DNA from: Candidatus Marithrix sp. Canyon 246
GTDB taxonomy: Bacteria; Pseudomonadota; Gammaproteobacteria; Beggiatoales; Beggiatoaceae
NCBI RefSeq assembly: GCF_001723685.1
Contig: NZ_MCBX01000003.1
Coordinates: 124,001-188,000, forward strand
DNA: 64,000 bases
Direction of reading: 5' to 3'
A program made the position numbers and the translations under genes. The notes under the pieces were generated by a model. The model ran no database searches. It was not told the DNA's origin and saw only the letters and a list, made by a program, of their open reading frames with translations. Position 1 is the first letter of the stretch; each line of letters starts with the position of its first letter. This document shows positions 10,008 through 19,510 of this stretch, piece by piece.

Positions 10008-11254
10008 GTGTACAGGAATATATGTTGCGTATCGGCAAACAAGCTCGTGCTGCCGCTAAAGTTTTAGCTCGTGCTGATACTGGTATTAAAAATAAAGCCT
10101 TAGAATCAATCGCGCAACAATTGGAACAACAGCAACAACAATTACTTATCGCGAATGCCAAAGATTTAGAAAAAGCTAAAGGTTTGGATAGTGCCTTATT
10201 GGATCGTTTAAGTTTAAATGAGTCTCGCATTGCTAGTATGGTAGAAGGTTTACGCCAAATGGTGCAGTTGCCTGATCCAATTGGTACTATTACTGATTTA
10301 AGCTATCGCCCCAGCGGCATTCAAGTTGGAAAAATGCGTGTAGCTTTAGGGGTAGTGGGAATTATTTATGAATCGCGCCCTAATGTTACTGCTGATGCCG
10401 CTGGTTTATGTTTGAAATCTGGAAATGCTACGATTTTACGCGGTGGTTCAGAGGCTATTCATTCTAATCAAGCTATTGCTGAATGTATTTATGCTGGTTT
10501 AGAAGCCGCTGGTTTACCTCGTACTGCTGTACAAGTTATTGAAACTACTGATAGAGCTGCTGTTGGTGAATTAATTGCGATGCCAGCTTATGTGGATGTT
10601 ATCATTCCACGAGGCGGTAAGGGTTTAATTGAACGTATCAGTGCTGATGCGCGTGTTCCTGTAATTAAGCATTTAGATGGTGTTTGTCATGTATATATTG
10701 ATGATCAAGCAGATATTGATAAGGCAATTAATGTAGCTTATAATTCTAAAACTCAACGCTATGGTACTTGTAATACTATGGAAACTTTGTTAGTTGCTAA
10801 ATCTGTAGCTGATGAGGTATTACCTAAATTAGCGGAAAAATATCAAGCAGCAGGTGTTGAGTTGCGTGGATGTGCTGCGACACAAGAAGTATTAACTAAT
10901 ATTAAAGCGGCTACCGATGAGGATTGGCAAACAGAATATTTAGCTCCAATCTTATCAATTCGTACAGTGACAGATATAGATGAAGCAATGGAACATATAC
11001 ATCAATATAGTTCCCAACATACTGATAGTATAATCACAGAAAATTGGAGTAAATCGCGACGCTTCTTAACAGAAATTGATTCAAGTTCTGTGATGGTAAA
11101 TGCTTCAACTAGATTTGCTGATGGCTTTGAATATGGCTTAGGTGCTGAAATTGGTATTAGTACTGACAAATTTCATGCCCGTGGTCCTGTGGGATTGGAA
11201 GGCTTGACTTCTCAGAAATATATTGTCTTGGGTGATGGGCATATTAGGCAATAA
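10004..11254 (+). CDS. proA: Gamma-glutamyl phosphate reductase
   Basis: This 416-residue protein belongs to the aldehyde dehydrogenase superfamily and has usual ProA length. The nucleotide-binding start [26 protein letters not shown] and the catalytic Cys in [13 protein letters not shown] are present. It reduces gamma-glutamyl phosphate to glutamate semialdehyde, the second step of proline synthesis. proB is not in the window. The ATG overlaps the preceding stop, implying coupling. It ends 22 bases before the queE start. Confidence 0.97.
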   Translation: MSVQEYMLRIGKQARAAAKVLARADTGIKNKALESIAQQLEQQQQQLLIANAKDLEKAKGLDSALLDRLSLNESRIASMVEGLRQMVQLPDPIGTITDLSYRPSGIQVGKMRVALGVVGIIYESRPNVTADAAGLCLKSGNATILRGGSEAIHSNQAIAECIYAGLEAAGLPRTAVQVIETTDRAAVGELIAMPAYVDVIIPRGGKGLIERISADARVPVIKHLDGVCHVYIDDQADIDKAINVAYNSKTQRYGTCNTMETLLVAKSVADEVLPKLAEKYQAAGVELRGCAATQEVLTNIKAATDEDWQTEYLAPILSIRTVTDIDEAMEHIHQYSSQHTDSIITENWSKSRRFLTEIDSSSVMVNASTRFADGFEYGLGAEIGISTDKFHARGPVGLEGLTSQKYIVLGDGHIRQ

Positions 11255-11276
11255 GTTGAATTTTAATATTATTAAT

Positions 11277-11897
11277 ATGAGTTATACAGTAAAAGAGATA
11301 TTTTATACCCTTCAAGGTGAAGGCAGATATGCAGGGCGAGCGGCAGTCTTTTGTCGCTTTACTGGTTGTAATTTATGGAGTGGGCGTGAAAAAGATCGCG
11401 CTATTGCTAATTGTAAATTTTGTGACACTGATTTTATTGGTGGGGAAAAATTTAAAACCCCTCAAGCTTTAGTTGATAAAGTCATTAATACATGGGCTGC
11501 TACAGAAAATGATCATAAATTTGTAGTTTGTACTGGTGGTGAACCTTTATTGCAATTAGATACTCCATTAATCAATGCTTTTCATGAAGCTGGATTTGAA
11601 ATTGCTATTGAAACCAATGGCACCTTAGCGGCACCACAGGGAATTGATTGGATTTGTGTTAGCCCAAAGGCTAATATGACATTAAAAATAACAACTGGTG
11701 ATGAATTAAAATTAGTTTATCCTCAAATTGAAAATACACCTTCCAATTTTGAACACCTTGATTTTAAATATTTTTATTTGCAAGCTCTGGATGGACCAGA
11801 ACTAGACAATAATATCAAATTAGCCATAGATTATTGCTTAAAGCATCCACAATGGCGTTTAGGTTTACAAACTCATAAAATCATTGGGCTTCAATAG
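11277..11897 (+). CDS. queE: 7-carboxy-7-deazaguanine synthase (radical SAM)
   Basis: The ATG at 11277 (MSYTVKEIFYTLQGEG) is preferred over the frame's upstream ATG, which lies inside proA and adds 18 non-conserved residues. This gives 206 residues. The iron-sulfur motif is CX14CX2C (C-NLWSGREKDRAIAN-CKFC), the Escherichia coli-type QueE variant, followed by TGGEPLLQ and a conserved end LGLQTHKIIGLQ. The enzyme makes 7-carboxy-7-deazaguanine in queuosine precursor synthesis. No other que gene is in the window. Confidence 0.95.
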   Translation: MSYTVKEIFYTLQGEGRYAGRAAVFCRFTGCNLWSGREKDRAIANCKFCDTDFIGGEKFKTPQALVDKVINTWAATENDHKFVVCTGGEPLLQLDTPLINAFHEAGFEIAIETNGTLAAPQGIDWICVSPKANMTLKITTGDELKLVYPQIENTPSNFEHLDFKYFYLQALDGPELDNNIKLAIDYCLKHPQWRLGLQTHKIIGLQ

Positions 11898-11908
11898 CCG
11901 CACGAGGC
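11889..11908 (-). repeat. 20-bp copy of the AI-2E permease gene tail
   Basis: CTTCAATAGCCGCACGAGGC across the queE stop is identical to 23550-23569, the last codons of the AI-2E-family permease gene (ending PRAAIEE on the minus strand). Both copies lie beside fragments of the same nuclease family, so a past rearrangement is likely. Confidence 0.6.
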
Positions 11909-11936
11909 GATGATAATTAGAAAACCCGAGAACAAA

Positions 11937-12276
11937 CATTATCAAATTTCCATATAGCATAAGTAATTATTATCGAATAGTAACGGAAAATTTTTTTAAA
12001 ATCCCTAATTTAGTAGCACGTAAGCTTTATGTTGAGCGGCTATTTGAAATGCACTTGACAAAGTCAGAACGTGAATAAACAGGTAAACTTGCTCAATAAT
12101 TTTTTCAAGGTTTTTGACAATCGTGATTATAAGCTCGCCAATATATAAGTTTATCAGAAGTGAATCTAAGCGGGAAAGAACTTAGAAATATGAATGTTGA
12201 TAAATTAAAATTGAAATTGATTAGTGTTGTGGCTGTGGGGTTTGATCGCTTGGTTTGGGAAATTGTTGGTGAATAG
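11937..12276 (+). pseudogene. AAA-ATPase-like/PD-(D/E)XK nuclease gene remnant, copy 1
   Basis: A collapsed copy of the gene at 20042-21361. The start codon is changed (ATT at 11937 where copy 2 has ATG), then IKFPY-ISNYYRIVTENFF can be read. The sequence jumps to the middle (NLVARKLYVERLFEMHL), and after two more deletions reaches the end ISVVAVGFDRLVWEIVGE (stop 12276). The family pairs an AAA-ATPase-like domain (PF09820) with a PD-(D/E)XK nuclease domain (PF08011). The ATPase core and nuclease motifs are gone. Confidence 0.8.
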
Positions 12277-12283
12277 TTAGTCA

Positions 12284-12322
12284 TAGCGTCATACACCAAT
12301 GAAGTTTTGTTGTATGACGCTA
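12284..12322. terminator. 12-bp perfect hairpin between convergent ends
   Basis: TAGCGTCATACA (12284-12295) and TGTATGACGCTA (12311-12322) form a perfect stem with a 15-nt loop just beyond the 3' end of the 547-residue lectin gene (minus strand) and of the nuclease remnant (plus strand). No strong T run follows on either strand, so termination is possible rather than clear. Confidence 0.4.
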
Positions 12323-12337
12323 TATAGCTTATACAAG

Positions 12338-13981
12338 CTACTTCACTATATACCATAGTGCTCGATTATAATAATTGGCATCCGCTCCTACAAGCTCGGG
12401 ACTTTTGAGCCAACCACCCTCATTTCCGTCAGCACCAGTATGTTTCTTCCCTGTTGAAAACAGATATCTATTTGTCTTGAGGTTTTTCAACATATAGGCA
12501 TCTCCTCTTTTAATAAGTGTCCACTGTGCTCGGTTATAATAATTGGCATCTGCTCCTACAATAGTAGGACTCTTAAGCCAACCACCCTCATTTCCGTCAG
12601 ACCCAGTATGCTTGCTCCCTGTTGAAAATAAGTAGCGTTTAGTTTCTTTGTTTTGGAACTGGTAGATATTTCTATATGTAGTCATACACCAGCGTGCTCG
12701 GTTATAATAATTGGCATCTGCTCCTACAATATTAGGACTTTTTAGCCAACCTCCTTCTTTATTATTCACCGGTTTTCCTGTTGAGAATGCATAACGCTTA
12801 GTCTCTTGATTTTTCAAAAACACCGCATTTGCACACTTCAGAGGAGGAGTACTTTGTATTTCATTATTCTTACAACTATCAGCTTTTGTTTCTTTAACAG
12901 AATAGATTGCAATATTATATTGACCAGCATTTTCATCAAATCCACCATCTGACACGCCGAAAGATAACTTACCAGCATCTTTAGGAACTTCAATCACAAA
13001 ATGATAACGATTATTGGAATTATAAGTTGGAAGATTTGCTTTTCCTATACCATCTACAAACTTGATAAAGTTTGCAATATTGCGTGGTTCGCCTGCATAG
13101 GGTTTAAGCGGAGCACCATTCCAACCTATATTTAATTGATAATATTGTGGATCAAGAGGTTTACCAGTTTTAACACCAAAAAAAGCATCATTAACTGTCA
13201 TTCCATAACTGTATCCAGTTCCAGAAACTATCACTTCAACTAAGCCACTATAAGATTTAGCTGTAGAAGTAGATGGAGATGTAAATGGAGCTACTAAGCT
13301 TTCACCAGTACCAGTACGAGTGTAGGCTTGTGAAATATTCTTAGTGTTGCAATTTTCCACATACACAGCAGCACTTTTCATATAAGTAGTCATTTTCCAG
13401 TGCCCAGTACTGCCATCTGTACCCTTAGAACCGCCAGCACCAACATCCCAGTCACCAATAGGTTTATAACCGTTTGGTCCAGGACGAGGAGTTCCTGTGT
13501 TTGATGCGGTTAATTGAACATCTGTCACACAATTTTTTGTACCTGAACCAATTTTGGCTGTATTAGCATACATAGCCATCATATAGTGTCCAGTACTACC
13601 ATTAGTACCATGAGAACCGCCACCATCGACATCCCAATAACCAATCTGCTTATAACCAGCGGGGCCATTTGGAGGTGTTGATGAACTTGAAGCTCTTAAT
13701 TGGACATCTGTTACACAAGTAGAAGCCCCAGTTAAGTTGCCCTTTTTGAGATACAAAGCCATCATATAGTGTCCAGTACTGCCATTGGTTCCCTTTGAAC
13801 CGCCACCATCGACATCCCAGTAACCAACACGTGTGTAACCATTTGGCCCACTTGGGGGTGTTGCAGAGCTTGAAGCTCTTAATTGGATATCAGTTACACC
13901 ATAATTCACATTTTGAGCATTAACGGTACTCACCGCAGCTAAACCAAAAGACACTAAACCAATGATTATTTTTTTTGACAT
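12338..13981 (-). CDS. Secreted multidomain lectin: MABP-like prism, shared jelly-roll-like domain, trefoil-like repeats
   Basis: The 547-residue protein has a signal peptide (to about residue 22, STVNA). Three ~60-residue repeats follow (VTDIQLRASSS...GPNGYTRVGYWDVDGGG...STGHYMMALY). They resemble the three-fold MABP beta-prism. Residues about 215-370 are the island's shared domain (ISQAYTRTGTGESLVAPFTS ... KLSFGVSDGGFDENAGQY), whose end resembles the calcium-site edge of LecA-like lectins. The last ~150 residues are three lobes each ending EGGWLKSP...ANYYNRA(R/Q/L)W, suggesting a beta-trefoil. No anchor is seen. It is probably an extracellular sugar-binding matrix or adhesion protein. Domain names are inferred from pattern. 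Confidence 0.75.
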   Translation of the reverse strand: MSKKIIIGLVSFGLAAVSTVNAQNVNYGVTDIQLRASSSATPPSGPNGYTRVGYWDVDGGGSKGTNGSTGHYMMALYLKKGNLTGASTCVTDVQLRASSSSTPPNGPAGYKQIGYWDVDGGGSHGTNGSTGHYMMAMYANTAKIGSGTKNCVTDVQLTASNTGTPRPGPNGYKPIGDWDVGAGGSKGTDGSTGHWKMTTYMKSAAVYVENCNTKNISQAYTRTGTGESLVAPFTSPSTSTAKSYSGLVEVIVSGTGYSYGMTVNDAFFGVKTGKPLDPQYYQLNIGWNGAPLKPYAGEPRNIANFIKFVDGIGKANLPTYNSNNRYHFVIEVPKDAGKLSFGVSDGGFDENAGQYNIAIYSVKETKADSCKNNEIQSTPPLKCANAVFLKNQETKRYAFSTGKPVNNKEGGWLKSPNIVGADANYYNRARWCMTTYRNIYQFQNKETKRYLFSTGSKHTGSDGNEGGWLKSPTIVGADANYYNRAQWTLIKRGDAYMLKNLKTNRYLFSTGKKHTGADGNEGGWLKSPELVGADANYYNRALWYIVK

Positions 13982-14084
13982 TATTTAAACAATTTCCAAG
14001 AAAAGAAACTCCAATTCTACAACATAAATTAATAATTAATACTATTAATTATTAATAATAACCATTACTAATTTTAATAAATTG

Positions 14085-14170
14085 CAAAAATATCTCATAT
14101 TCCCCACAAATGACCAATTTTATTGTTACTTGATAAACTATTTGATAATCTCAAAATAGACTGAATGAAG
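14085..14170 (-). promoter_or_regulatory. Conserved upstream block of lectin genes, copy 1
   Basis: About 85 bases lying roughly 100-190 bases before the ATG at 13981. They match 18129-18213 and 22877-22962 closely, including CATATTCCCCA, CTTGATAAACTATTTGA and TCTCAAAATAGACTGAATGA. The block lies upstream of three of the four genes that carry the shared lectin domain, so a common promoter or operator is likely. At the other two copies it also faces pgaC. Confidence 0.55.
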
Positions 14171-14183
14171 TCACTTTATTTAA

Positions 14184-14267
14184 TAGAGTTGTCCGGAAAT
14201 AAGTATTTTATAGGTTTGTTTAAATAATTGTTTTTATTCAGTGAAAATTTATTTCCGGACAACTCTA
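14184..14267. mobile_element. Miniature inverted-repeat element (84 bp)
   Basis: Perfect 19-bp terminal inverted repeats (TAGAGTTGTCCGGAAATAA at 14184-14202, complement at 14249-14267) enclose an A+T-rich core with no reading frame. The terminal TA could be a duplicated TA target, as in Tc/mariner- and IS630-type miniature elements, but this is inference. Confidence 0.6.
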
Positions 14268-14278
14268 ATAAACAAAAA

Positions 14279-14415
14279 GGCGTTGTTGCATAAATATAAA
14301 ATCAATGATATATCAAACGAATGATTTAGTTATGAGCAAGAAACAACGTTATAAAGTAAGAAATTGGAAATAATATAATGAGGCTTTGGTAAAACGAGGT
14401 AGTGTGATCTTTAAA
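14279..14415 (+). mobile_element. IS903-like (IS5 family) 5' end remnant
   Basis: GGCGTTGTTGCATAAATA at 14279 resembles the terminal inverted repeat of IS903-type elements. The ATG at 14332 opens MSKKQRYKVRNWK, a stop, then YNEALVKRGSVIF, which matches the conserved start of IS903-group transposases. After about 28 codons the similarity ends abruptly. No right end is seen, so the element is an immobile fragment. Confidence 0.65.
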
Positions 14416-14428
14416 TCACACTTTGCAT

Positions 14429-15112
14429 TTAAATGCATGATGCTGGCAAATTGCTCTTCACAGGATAAACTTTAATATTATATTGACCACCATTATCAGC
14501 AAAATCACCATCTGCTACGCCAAAGGATAAACGACCAGCATTTTTAGGAACTTCCATTACAAAATGGTAACTGTGCTTATTGTTATAGGCTGGAAGAGCA
14601 GCTAATCCCATACCATCCACAAACTTGATGAAGTTTGCAATGTTACGTGGTTCACCTAAGTAGGCTTCAAGTGGAGCACCATTCCAACCAAGGTTTAACT
14701 GATAATATTGTGGATCAAGAACTTTACCTGTTTTAACACCAAAAAATACATCATTAACTGTGGTTCCATAACTGTATCCAGTTCCAGAAACTACTATTTC
14801 AACTAAGCCACTATAAGATTTAGTAGTGGAAGTAGATGGAGAAGTAAATGGAGCAACTAGATTTTCACCAGCACCAGCGCGAGTGTAGGCTTGTGAAATT
14901 TGCTTCGTTTTGCAGGGATTTGGCACTTTTATGAAAGTGTTACCAAAATCTATATTTCCAATACTATCACCAAGCTTCACGACTATTTTATAACCACCAG
15001 CACTTGAATTCAAGGCAGTGTCTGCCTGAGCAATGTTGCTGATAATAGTTATCGGCAGAAGGCTTGTAAGAACTGCTACCTTACTGTAGTGCCATATTTC
15101 TCTTTGTACCAT
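14429..15112 (-). CDS. Secreted protein: SdrD-like tail plus shared lectin-like domain
   Basis: The 227-residue protein has a signal peptide (to about residue 30, IAQA). Residues 38-62 (GGYKIVVKLGDSIGNIDFGN) match the closing strand of SdrD B-type repeats and occur almost identically in the next gene (15232-16674). The remaining ~155 residues are the shared domain (QISQAYTRAGAGENLVAPFT ... RLSFGVADGDFADNGGQYNI). It looks like a shortened, recombined member of the family. No anchor or catalytic motif is visible. An extracellular sugar-binding role is inferred. Confidence 0.7.
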   Translation of the reverse strand: MVQREIWHYSKVAVLTSLLPITIISNIAQADTALNSSAGGYKIVVKLGDSIGNIDFGNTFIKVPNPCKTKQISQAYTRAGAGENLVAPFTSPSTSTTKSYSGLVEIVVSGTGYSYGTTVNDVFFGVKTGKVLDPQYYQLNLGWNGAPLEAYLGEPRNIANFIKFVDGMGLAALPAYNNKHSYHFVMEVPKNAGRLSFGVADGDFADNGGQYNIKVYPVKSNLPASCI

Positions 15113-15168
15113 GTGAATACCTAAAATTGAATGATTTTAGCAGGAGTGATGATAAAAACAAAACTATC

Positions 15169-15201
15169 AGACCTGTCAGGTTTTAAAAACCTGACAGGTC
15201 T
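15169..15201. repeat. Dispersed 33-bp palindrome, copy 2
   Basis: AGACCTGTCAGG/CCTGACAGGTCT palindrome. The flanks (TTTAGGCCAAAA on one side, CTATC on the other) also match, in reverse, those of the copy at 47059-47091. So the mobile unit is about 45-50 bp. It lies 31 bases beyond the stop of the SdrD-like gene. Confidence 0.9.
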
Positions 15202-15231
15202 TTAGGCCAAAATATTTAGAAAAACTATATA

Positions 15232-16674
15232 TTAGTTACGAGGACCGGGAAAGGTTTGTCTGTAGCCTTGAGGAACGATTTCGCGTACCACATATGTGCC
15301 AGCTTCCAAATTGGAGAATTTGTATTTACCGTTTTTATCAGTAACTTGACTTGGTTCACCTTTGTCGAGTTTACCATTCTCATTAACATCCAGATAAATA
15401 GTCACGCCGGCTATTCCAGCTTCATCCTTATCGCGTAAACCATCGCTATCTAAGTCATTCCACTTAGTACCCCAAATTTCAGCTAACTTGATTAAAGTAT
15501 TACCAAAATTGATATTTCCAATACTATCACCAAGCTTAACTACTACCTTATGACCACCTGCAATAGTTTGTTGTCCCATAAAGCTGGTAGGAGAAGTGGT
15601 TTGGTTTGGAAGATTATAAGAACCTGAACAACCGTTTATAACTATAGAATCAAGAGCAAAGTTGACCCCAGTACCGACTTTGTTGGGATTATTAACTACA
15701 CTTAGTGCCTTATGATTGTATCTTGTCCAGTAAATTTTACCATTATGGGCTAACTTTGGACCACCAAAACCAGCAGTTAAACTCAACTGGGTCTTGATTT
15801 TATCTTTTAGATCGAATTGCCATGCTTTGCCATTATATCCATTAATACCATCAGTATAATACAATTTGCTACCGTCTGGAGAAAAAGCTGTTGCATATCC
15901 AACTGTGCCGGTTATTATCTCTTTGAGATCAGAAATTTTACCAGTGGAACGGTCTATTTTAGCAGTAGCAATACGTTTATTTCCCCAACCCAAAGCAAGT
16001 GTATCATAATTAGGGCTATGAACAATAGAACCAGAAGCTATATTGCCAGTAAAACCAGTGTTGGAAGTAACTGGTAAGCGGGCTAACCCAGAACTATTTA
16101 GTTTGTAAGCATCTATTTTATCAGCTTTGTTAAAGACAAGTATCCATAAATCAGTACCATTGGTATGTGGTACTACACCAAGTGTATGACCAGTATTATT
16201 GGCTAGCAACTCTTTTTTTCTGATAACTGTGCCGTTAGATCCCATAGACAAATCAGCAACAGAGAAATATACAATGTTGCCGTTGCTAGTGAAAACATAG
16301 AACAAGTCAGGATTGGTGCCTATAGCTGGCACAATCATTGCTATCCCCAAATGATTTGTCGTGCCACCCAATACAGTTCCGTTTTCTAAAGCTTGATTAG
16401 TTTGTCCATTGAAAACTGTATTTCCATCAGTGTAGAGTATTAGTTTGCCAGAATCTGGATCAGTAAAGTTGGCGCTGCCCCCATAACTCGCGCTTTGACC
16501 AACTGGAGTTTTGCAAGTTATTTTAGGATTTTCATCAGTGAAATCAATTAAGAACTTTTTATTTTGATTACCAGAATACCAGATTTGTTCCAAAGATGTG
16601 TTCGCCTTAACAACACCAGTAGCAAGAGCTATCGGCAGAATGCCTGCAATAAGTTTGGTAGAAATTCGTACCAT
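15232..16674 (-). CDS. Secreted beta-propeller protein with SdrD-like B domain
   Basis: The 480-residue protein has a signal peptide (to about residue 24, GVVKA). A propeller-like region of about 320 residues follows, with YGGSANFTDPDSGKLILYTD and repeated DGSKLYYTDG/GNIVYFSVAD blades. Then comes an SdrD tail (KVVVKLGDSIGNINFGN) and one SdrD B-type repeat (IWGTKWNDLDSDGLRDKDEA ... GTYVVREIVPQGYRQTFPG). It stops where a typical repeat would continue, so the C-terminus is probably truncated. It carries no shared lectin domain, but its SdrD tail is duplicated in the neighbouring gene. The role is likely surface adhesion. Confidence 0.75.
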   Translation of the reverse strand: MVRISTKLIAGILPIALATGVVKANTSLEQIWYSGNQNKKFLIDFTDENPKITCKTPVGQSASYGGSANFTDPDSGKLILYTDGNTVFNGQTNQALENGTVLGGTTNHLGIAMIVPAIGTNPDLFYVFTSNGNIVYFSVADLSMGSNGTVIRKKELLANNTGHTLGVVPHTNGTDLWILVFNKADKIDAYKLNSSGLARLPVTSNTGFTGNIASGSIVHSPNYDTLALGWGNKRIATAKIDRSTGKISDLKEIITGTVGYATAFSPDGSKLYYTDGINGYNGKAWQFDLKDKIKTQLSLTAGFGGPKLAHNGKIYWTRYNHKALSVVNNPNKVGTGVNFALDSIVINGCSGSYNLPNQTTSPTSFMGQQTIAGGHKVVVKLGDSIGNINFGNTLIKLAEIWGTKWNDLDSDGLRDKDEAGIAGVTIYLDVNENGKLDKGEPSQVTDKNGKYKFSNLEAGTYVVREIVPQGYRQTFPGPRN

Positions 16675-16867
16675 ATTAATACCTTAAATTAATGTTAATT
16701 GAATAATAATAGTAGTTGCAAAATCTATAGATTCTGCTTTCAGTGGGCTTATTGACTGACAGAACTGTGCAATTCTAGCCCACCCGAGACACTACTAATC
16801 TCGGGTTCGATGTGTGATTGAAAAAACAATGTGAAAACTTAGAAGAATTCAATCACTAACTAATTTC

Positions 16868-17946
16868 CTATTTTGAGCATGATGCTGGCAAATTGCTCTT
16901 CACAGGATAAACTTCAATATTATATTGACCACCGTTATCAGCAAAATCACCATCTGCTACGCCAAAGGATAGGCGACCAGCATTTTTAGGAACTTCCATC
17001 ACAAAATGGTAACTGTGCTTGTTGTTATAGACTGGAAGAGCAGCTAATCCCATACCATCCACAAATTTGATAAAGTTTGCGATATTACGTGGTTCACCTA
17101 AGTAGGCTCTAAGTGGAACGCCATTCCAACCAAGGTTTAACTGATAATATTGTGGATCAAGAGGTTTACCTGTTTCAACACCAAAAAATACATCATTAAC
17201 TGTGGTTCCATAACTGTATCCAGTTCCAGAAACTATCACTTCAACTAAGCCGCTATAAGATTTAGTTGTTGAAGTAGATGGAGATGTAAATGGAGCAACT
17301 AGATTTTCACCAGCGCCAGTGCGAGTGTAGGCTTGTGAAATTTTCTTGGTTTTGCAATCAGGCTTGACACCAATTGGCTCAAATCTATCACGATATGTCC
17401 ATGATAGAATGTCATGATTTGCAAAAGCAGCACCGGTAGCAGATGTAAAACCTATAAACGCTTTAGGAGCAGCACCGATGATTTGTGAGAGATTCAACGA
17501 ACGCGCCAATAAAGCTTTGGCTGGACGCTTGCCAGTAGTGTTAGCACGTACTTCCATCTTGCCACCATCATAGTCTATCCACACATGCCAAATTTGACCT
17601 CTTTCAAAAGCGGGATTGACTACAACCGTAGGACCATTAAAACCGCCATTAATGTTGATACCGACATGGTTGTCGTTAGGATCGTTCCAAGAGCGACTAT
17701 TGTTCCATGTGTCAAATTCTACATTTGAACTGATGGGTTGTACCACAAAAACGATACCATCTGCACCGCCATTACCCGGGCTACTTATTTTAAATTTAGT
17801 TAAGCGTAGTACCACACCATCTTGTGTTCTTACAGTTTTGGCGTGTCTATTTAAGCTACAGTACTATTCGCTATAGGAGAAAATGCTGTTAATACACCTG
17901 TCATGATTAATGTTGACGGATTAGTCATTTTTTTTACTATCTTCAT
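16868..17946 (-). pseudogene. Broken L-type lectin gene with shared domain
   Basis: The ATG at 17946 opens a signal peptide (MKIVKKMTNPSTLIMTGVLT), the same as in the gene at 22693. The frame stops after NSTVA. In another frame the sequence goes on with RHAKTVRTQDGVVLRLTKFK into an L-type (legume) lectin domain: GGADGIVFVVQ, VEFDTWNN, DPNDNHVGININ and FTSATGAAFANHDILSW. The shared domain follows and ends SNLPASCSK. The lectin's first strands are also missing. The part from 17815 onward is open (315 residues) but would lack a signal peptide. It may be a recent pseudogene or a misread indel. Confidence 0.7.
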
Positions 17947-18128
17947 AAATAATATAATTATTAATTGTTTAAATGAAACTTTTTATTAAAATAGGGTGAC
18001 CAATTCAATTATACAGCATAAATTTATAAATAATAATAATTTTTATTAACTGACATTATTAATACATGAATATAACTTAAAAAAACAATATATTAAGATT
18101 GTAATTATTTTAATTAGTGTTTCTAAAT

Positions 18129-18213
18129 AGCAAAAAATACCATATTCCCCATAAATTACAGTTTTATTACTTCTTGATAAACTATTTGATAATCTCAAAA
18201 TAGACTGAATGAA
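18129..18213. promoter_or_regulatory. Conserved upstream block, copy 2 (divergent lectin/pgaC)
   Basis: Matches 14085-14170 and 22877-22962. Here it lies between the divergent starts of the L-type lectin pseudogene (17946) and pgaC (18266). The whole 18-kb intergenic stretch (about 17947-18265) is nearly identical to 22694-23004. Confidence 0.55.
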
Positions 18214-18265
18214 CTTTTTTAAAAAACATATTAAATAACTGGATAATATAATAATTATAATAATT

Positions 18266-19510
18266 ATGGAAGTTTTCTCTTTTTTATTTAACTTTACTTT
18301 CTATTATCCTTTATTTATGGCATATGTCTGGATGCTTGGTGCTATATATTATTACTTTTACTGGGAGCGAAAAGGCACTACAGAATTACCTACATTATCT
18401 CAATACCCCCCAGTTTCTATTCTAATACCTTGTCATAATGAGGGTGATAATGCACGAGAAACTATTCATTATGCCATACAGCAAGTATATCCAAATTTCG
18501 AGGTGATTGCTATCAACGATGGTAGTACCGATAATACCGCTGAAATATTGGATGAATTGGTCAAACAATATGACAAATTACGTGTAATCCACTTAGCTAC
18601 TAACCAAGGTAAAGCTATGGGATTGTGCATGGCTACTTTAGCATCATCCTGTGAATATCTGATTTGTATTGATGGTGATGCTTTATTAGATCCTCATGCA
18701 ACTCATTGGATGATGAAACATTTTGTGGACAATCCTTCGGTAGGAGCAGTCACTGGTAATCCACGCATTCGCAATCGTTCCAGCATACTAGGAAAGCTTC
18801 AAGTTGGCGAATTTTCCTCTATTATAGGACTGATAAAACGGGCACAAAGATTTTATGGGAGAATATTTACAGTGTCAGGAGCTATTGTTGGCTTTCGTAA
18901 AGTAGCTTTACAACGTATTGGTTATTGGAGTTTGGATATGATAACTGAAGATATTGATGTTAGTTGGCGACTACAATTAGATCATTGGGAACTCCATTAC
19001 GAACCTCGTGCCTTGTGTTGGATACTCATGCCTGAGACTTTAAAAGGACTATGGAATCAACGCCTACGTTGGTCTCAGGGTGGTACAGAGGTTTTAATTC
19101 GATATTTCAATAGGTTGTTTGAATTAAAAAGCTGGCGCATGTGGCCCTTATATTTGGAATACCTTATCAGTATATTTTGGGCTTATTCTATGGTTTTGAC
19201 TGTAATTATTTTATTAATAAATATATTAATATCAAATATGTCAGATTCTTTAAATCAACCCATTTTGATCTCAGGTTGGAGCAGTATGTTACTTGGTGTA
19301 ACTTGTTTGTTGCAGTTTTTACTTAGCTTAGTTATTGATGGACGCTATGAAAAAGGTTTAGCTAAATACTATTATTGGATGATTTGGTATCCAATTGCTT
19401 ATTGGTTAGTAAATGTAGCAACCTGTGTAATTGCTACACCTAAAACTTTTTTAACGAAACGTGGTAAACGAGCCACATGGGTTAGTCCAGATAGAGGTAA
19501 GAAAATATGA
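18266..19510 (+). CDS. pgaC: Poly-beta-1,6-N-acetylglucosamine synthase (PgaC-like GT2)
   Basis: The 414-residue processive GT2 enzyme has an N-terminal membrane segment (about 8-30), then VSILIPCHNEGDNARETI, VIAINDGSTDNTAEIL, the DxD-type IDGDALLDP, TEDIDVSWR (catalytic Asp) and the processive QRLRWSQGG motif. Two or three membrane segments follow at the C-terminus. PgaC polymerises UDP-GlcNAc into the biofilm polysaccharide PNAG across the inner membrane. pgaD follows with a four-base overlap. pgaA and pgaB, for deacetylation and export, are not seen in the window. A decayed second copy lies at 23005. Confidence 0.92.
   Translation: MEVFSFLFNFTFYYPLFMAYVWMLGAIYYYFYWERKGTTELPTLSQYPPVSILIPCHNEGDNARETIHYAIQQVYPNFEVIAINDGSTDNTAEILDELVKQYDKLRVIHLATNQGKAMGLCMATLASSCEYLICIDGDALLDPHATHWMMKHFVDNPSVGAVTGNPRIRNRSSILGKLQVGEFSSIIGLIKRAQRFYGRIFTVSGAIVGFRKVALQRIGYWSLDMITEDIDVSWRLQLDHWELHYEPRALCWILMPETLKGLWNQRLRWSQGGTEVLIRYFNRLFELKSWRMWPLYLEYLISIFWAYSMVLTVIILLINILISNMSDSLNQPILISGWSSMLLGVTCLLQFLLSLVIDGRYEKGLAKYYYWMIWYPIAYWLVNVATCVIATPKTFLTKRGKRATWVSPDRGKKI

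Noticed and set aside
11223-11276. Upstream start for queE
   Set aside because: These 18 codons overlap the proA end and are not conserved. The ATG at 11277 starts at the family N-terminus.
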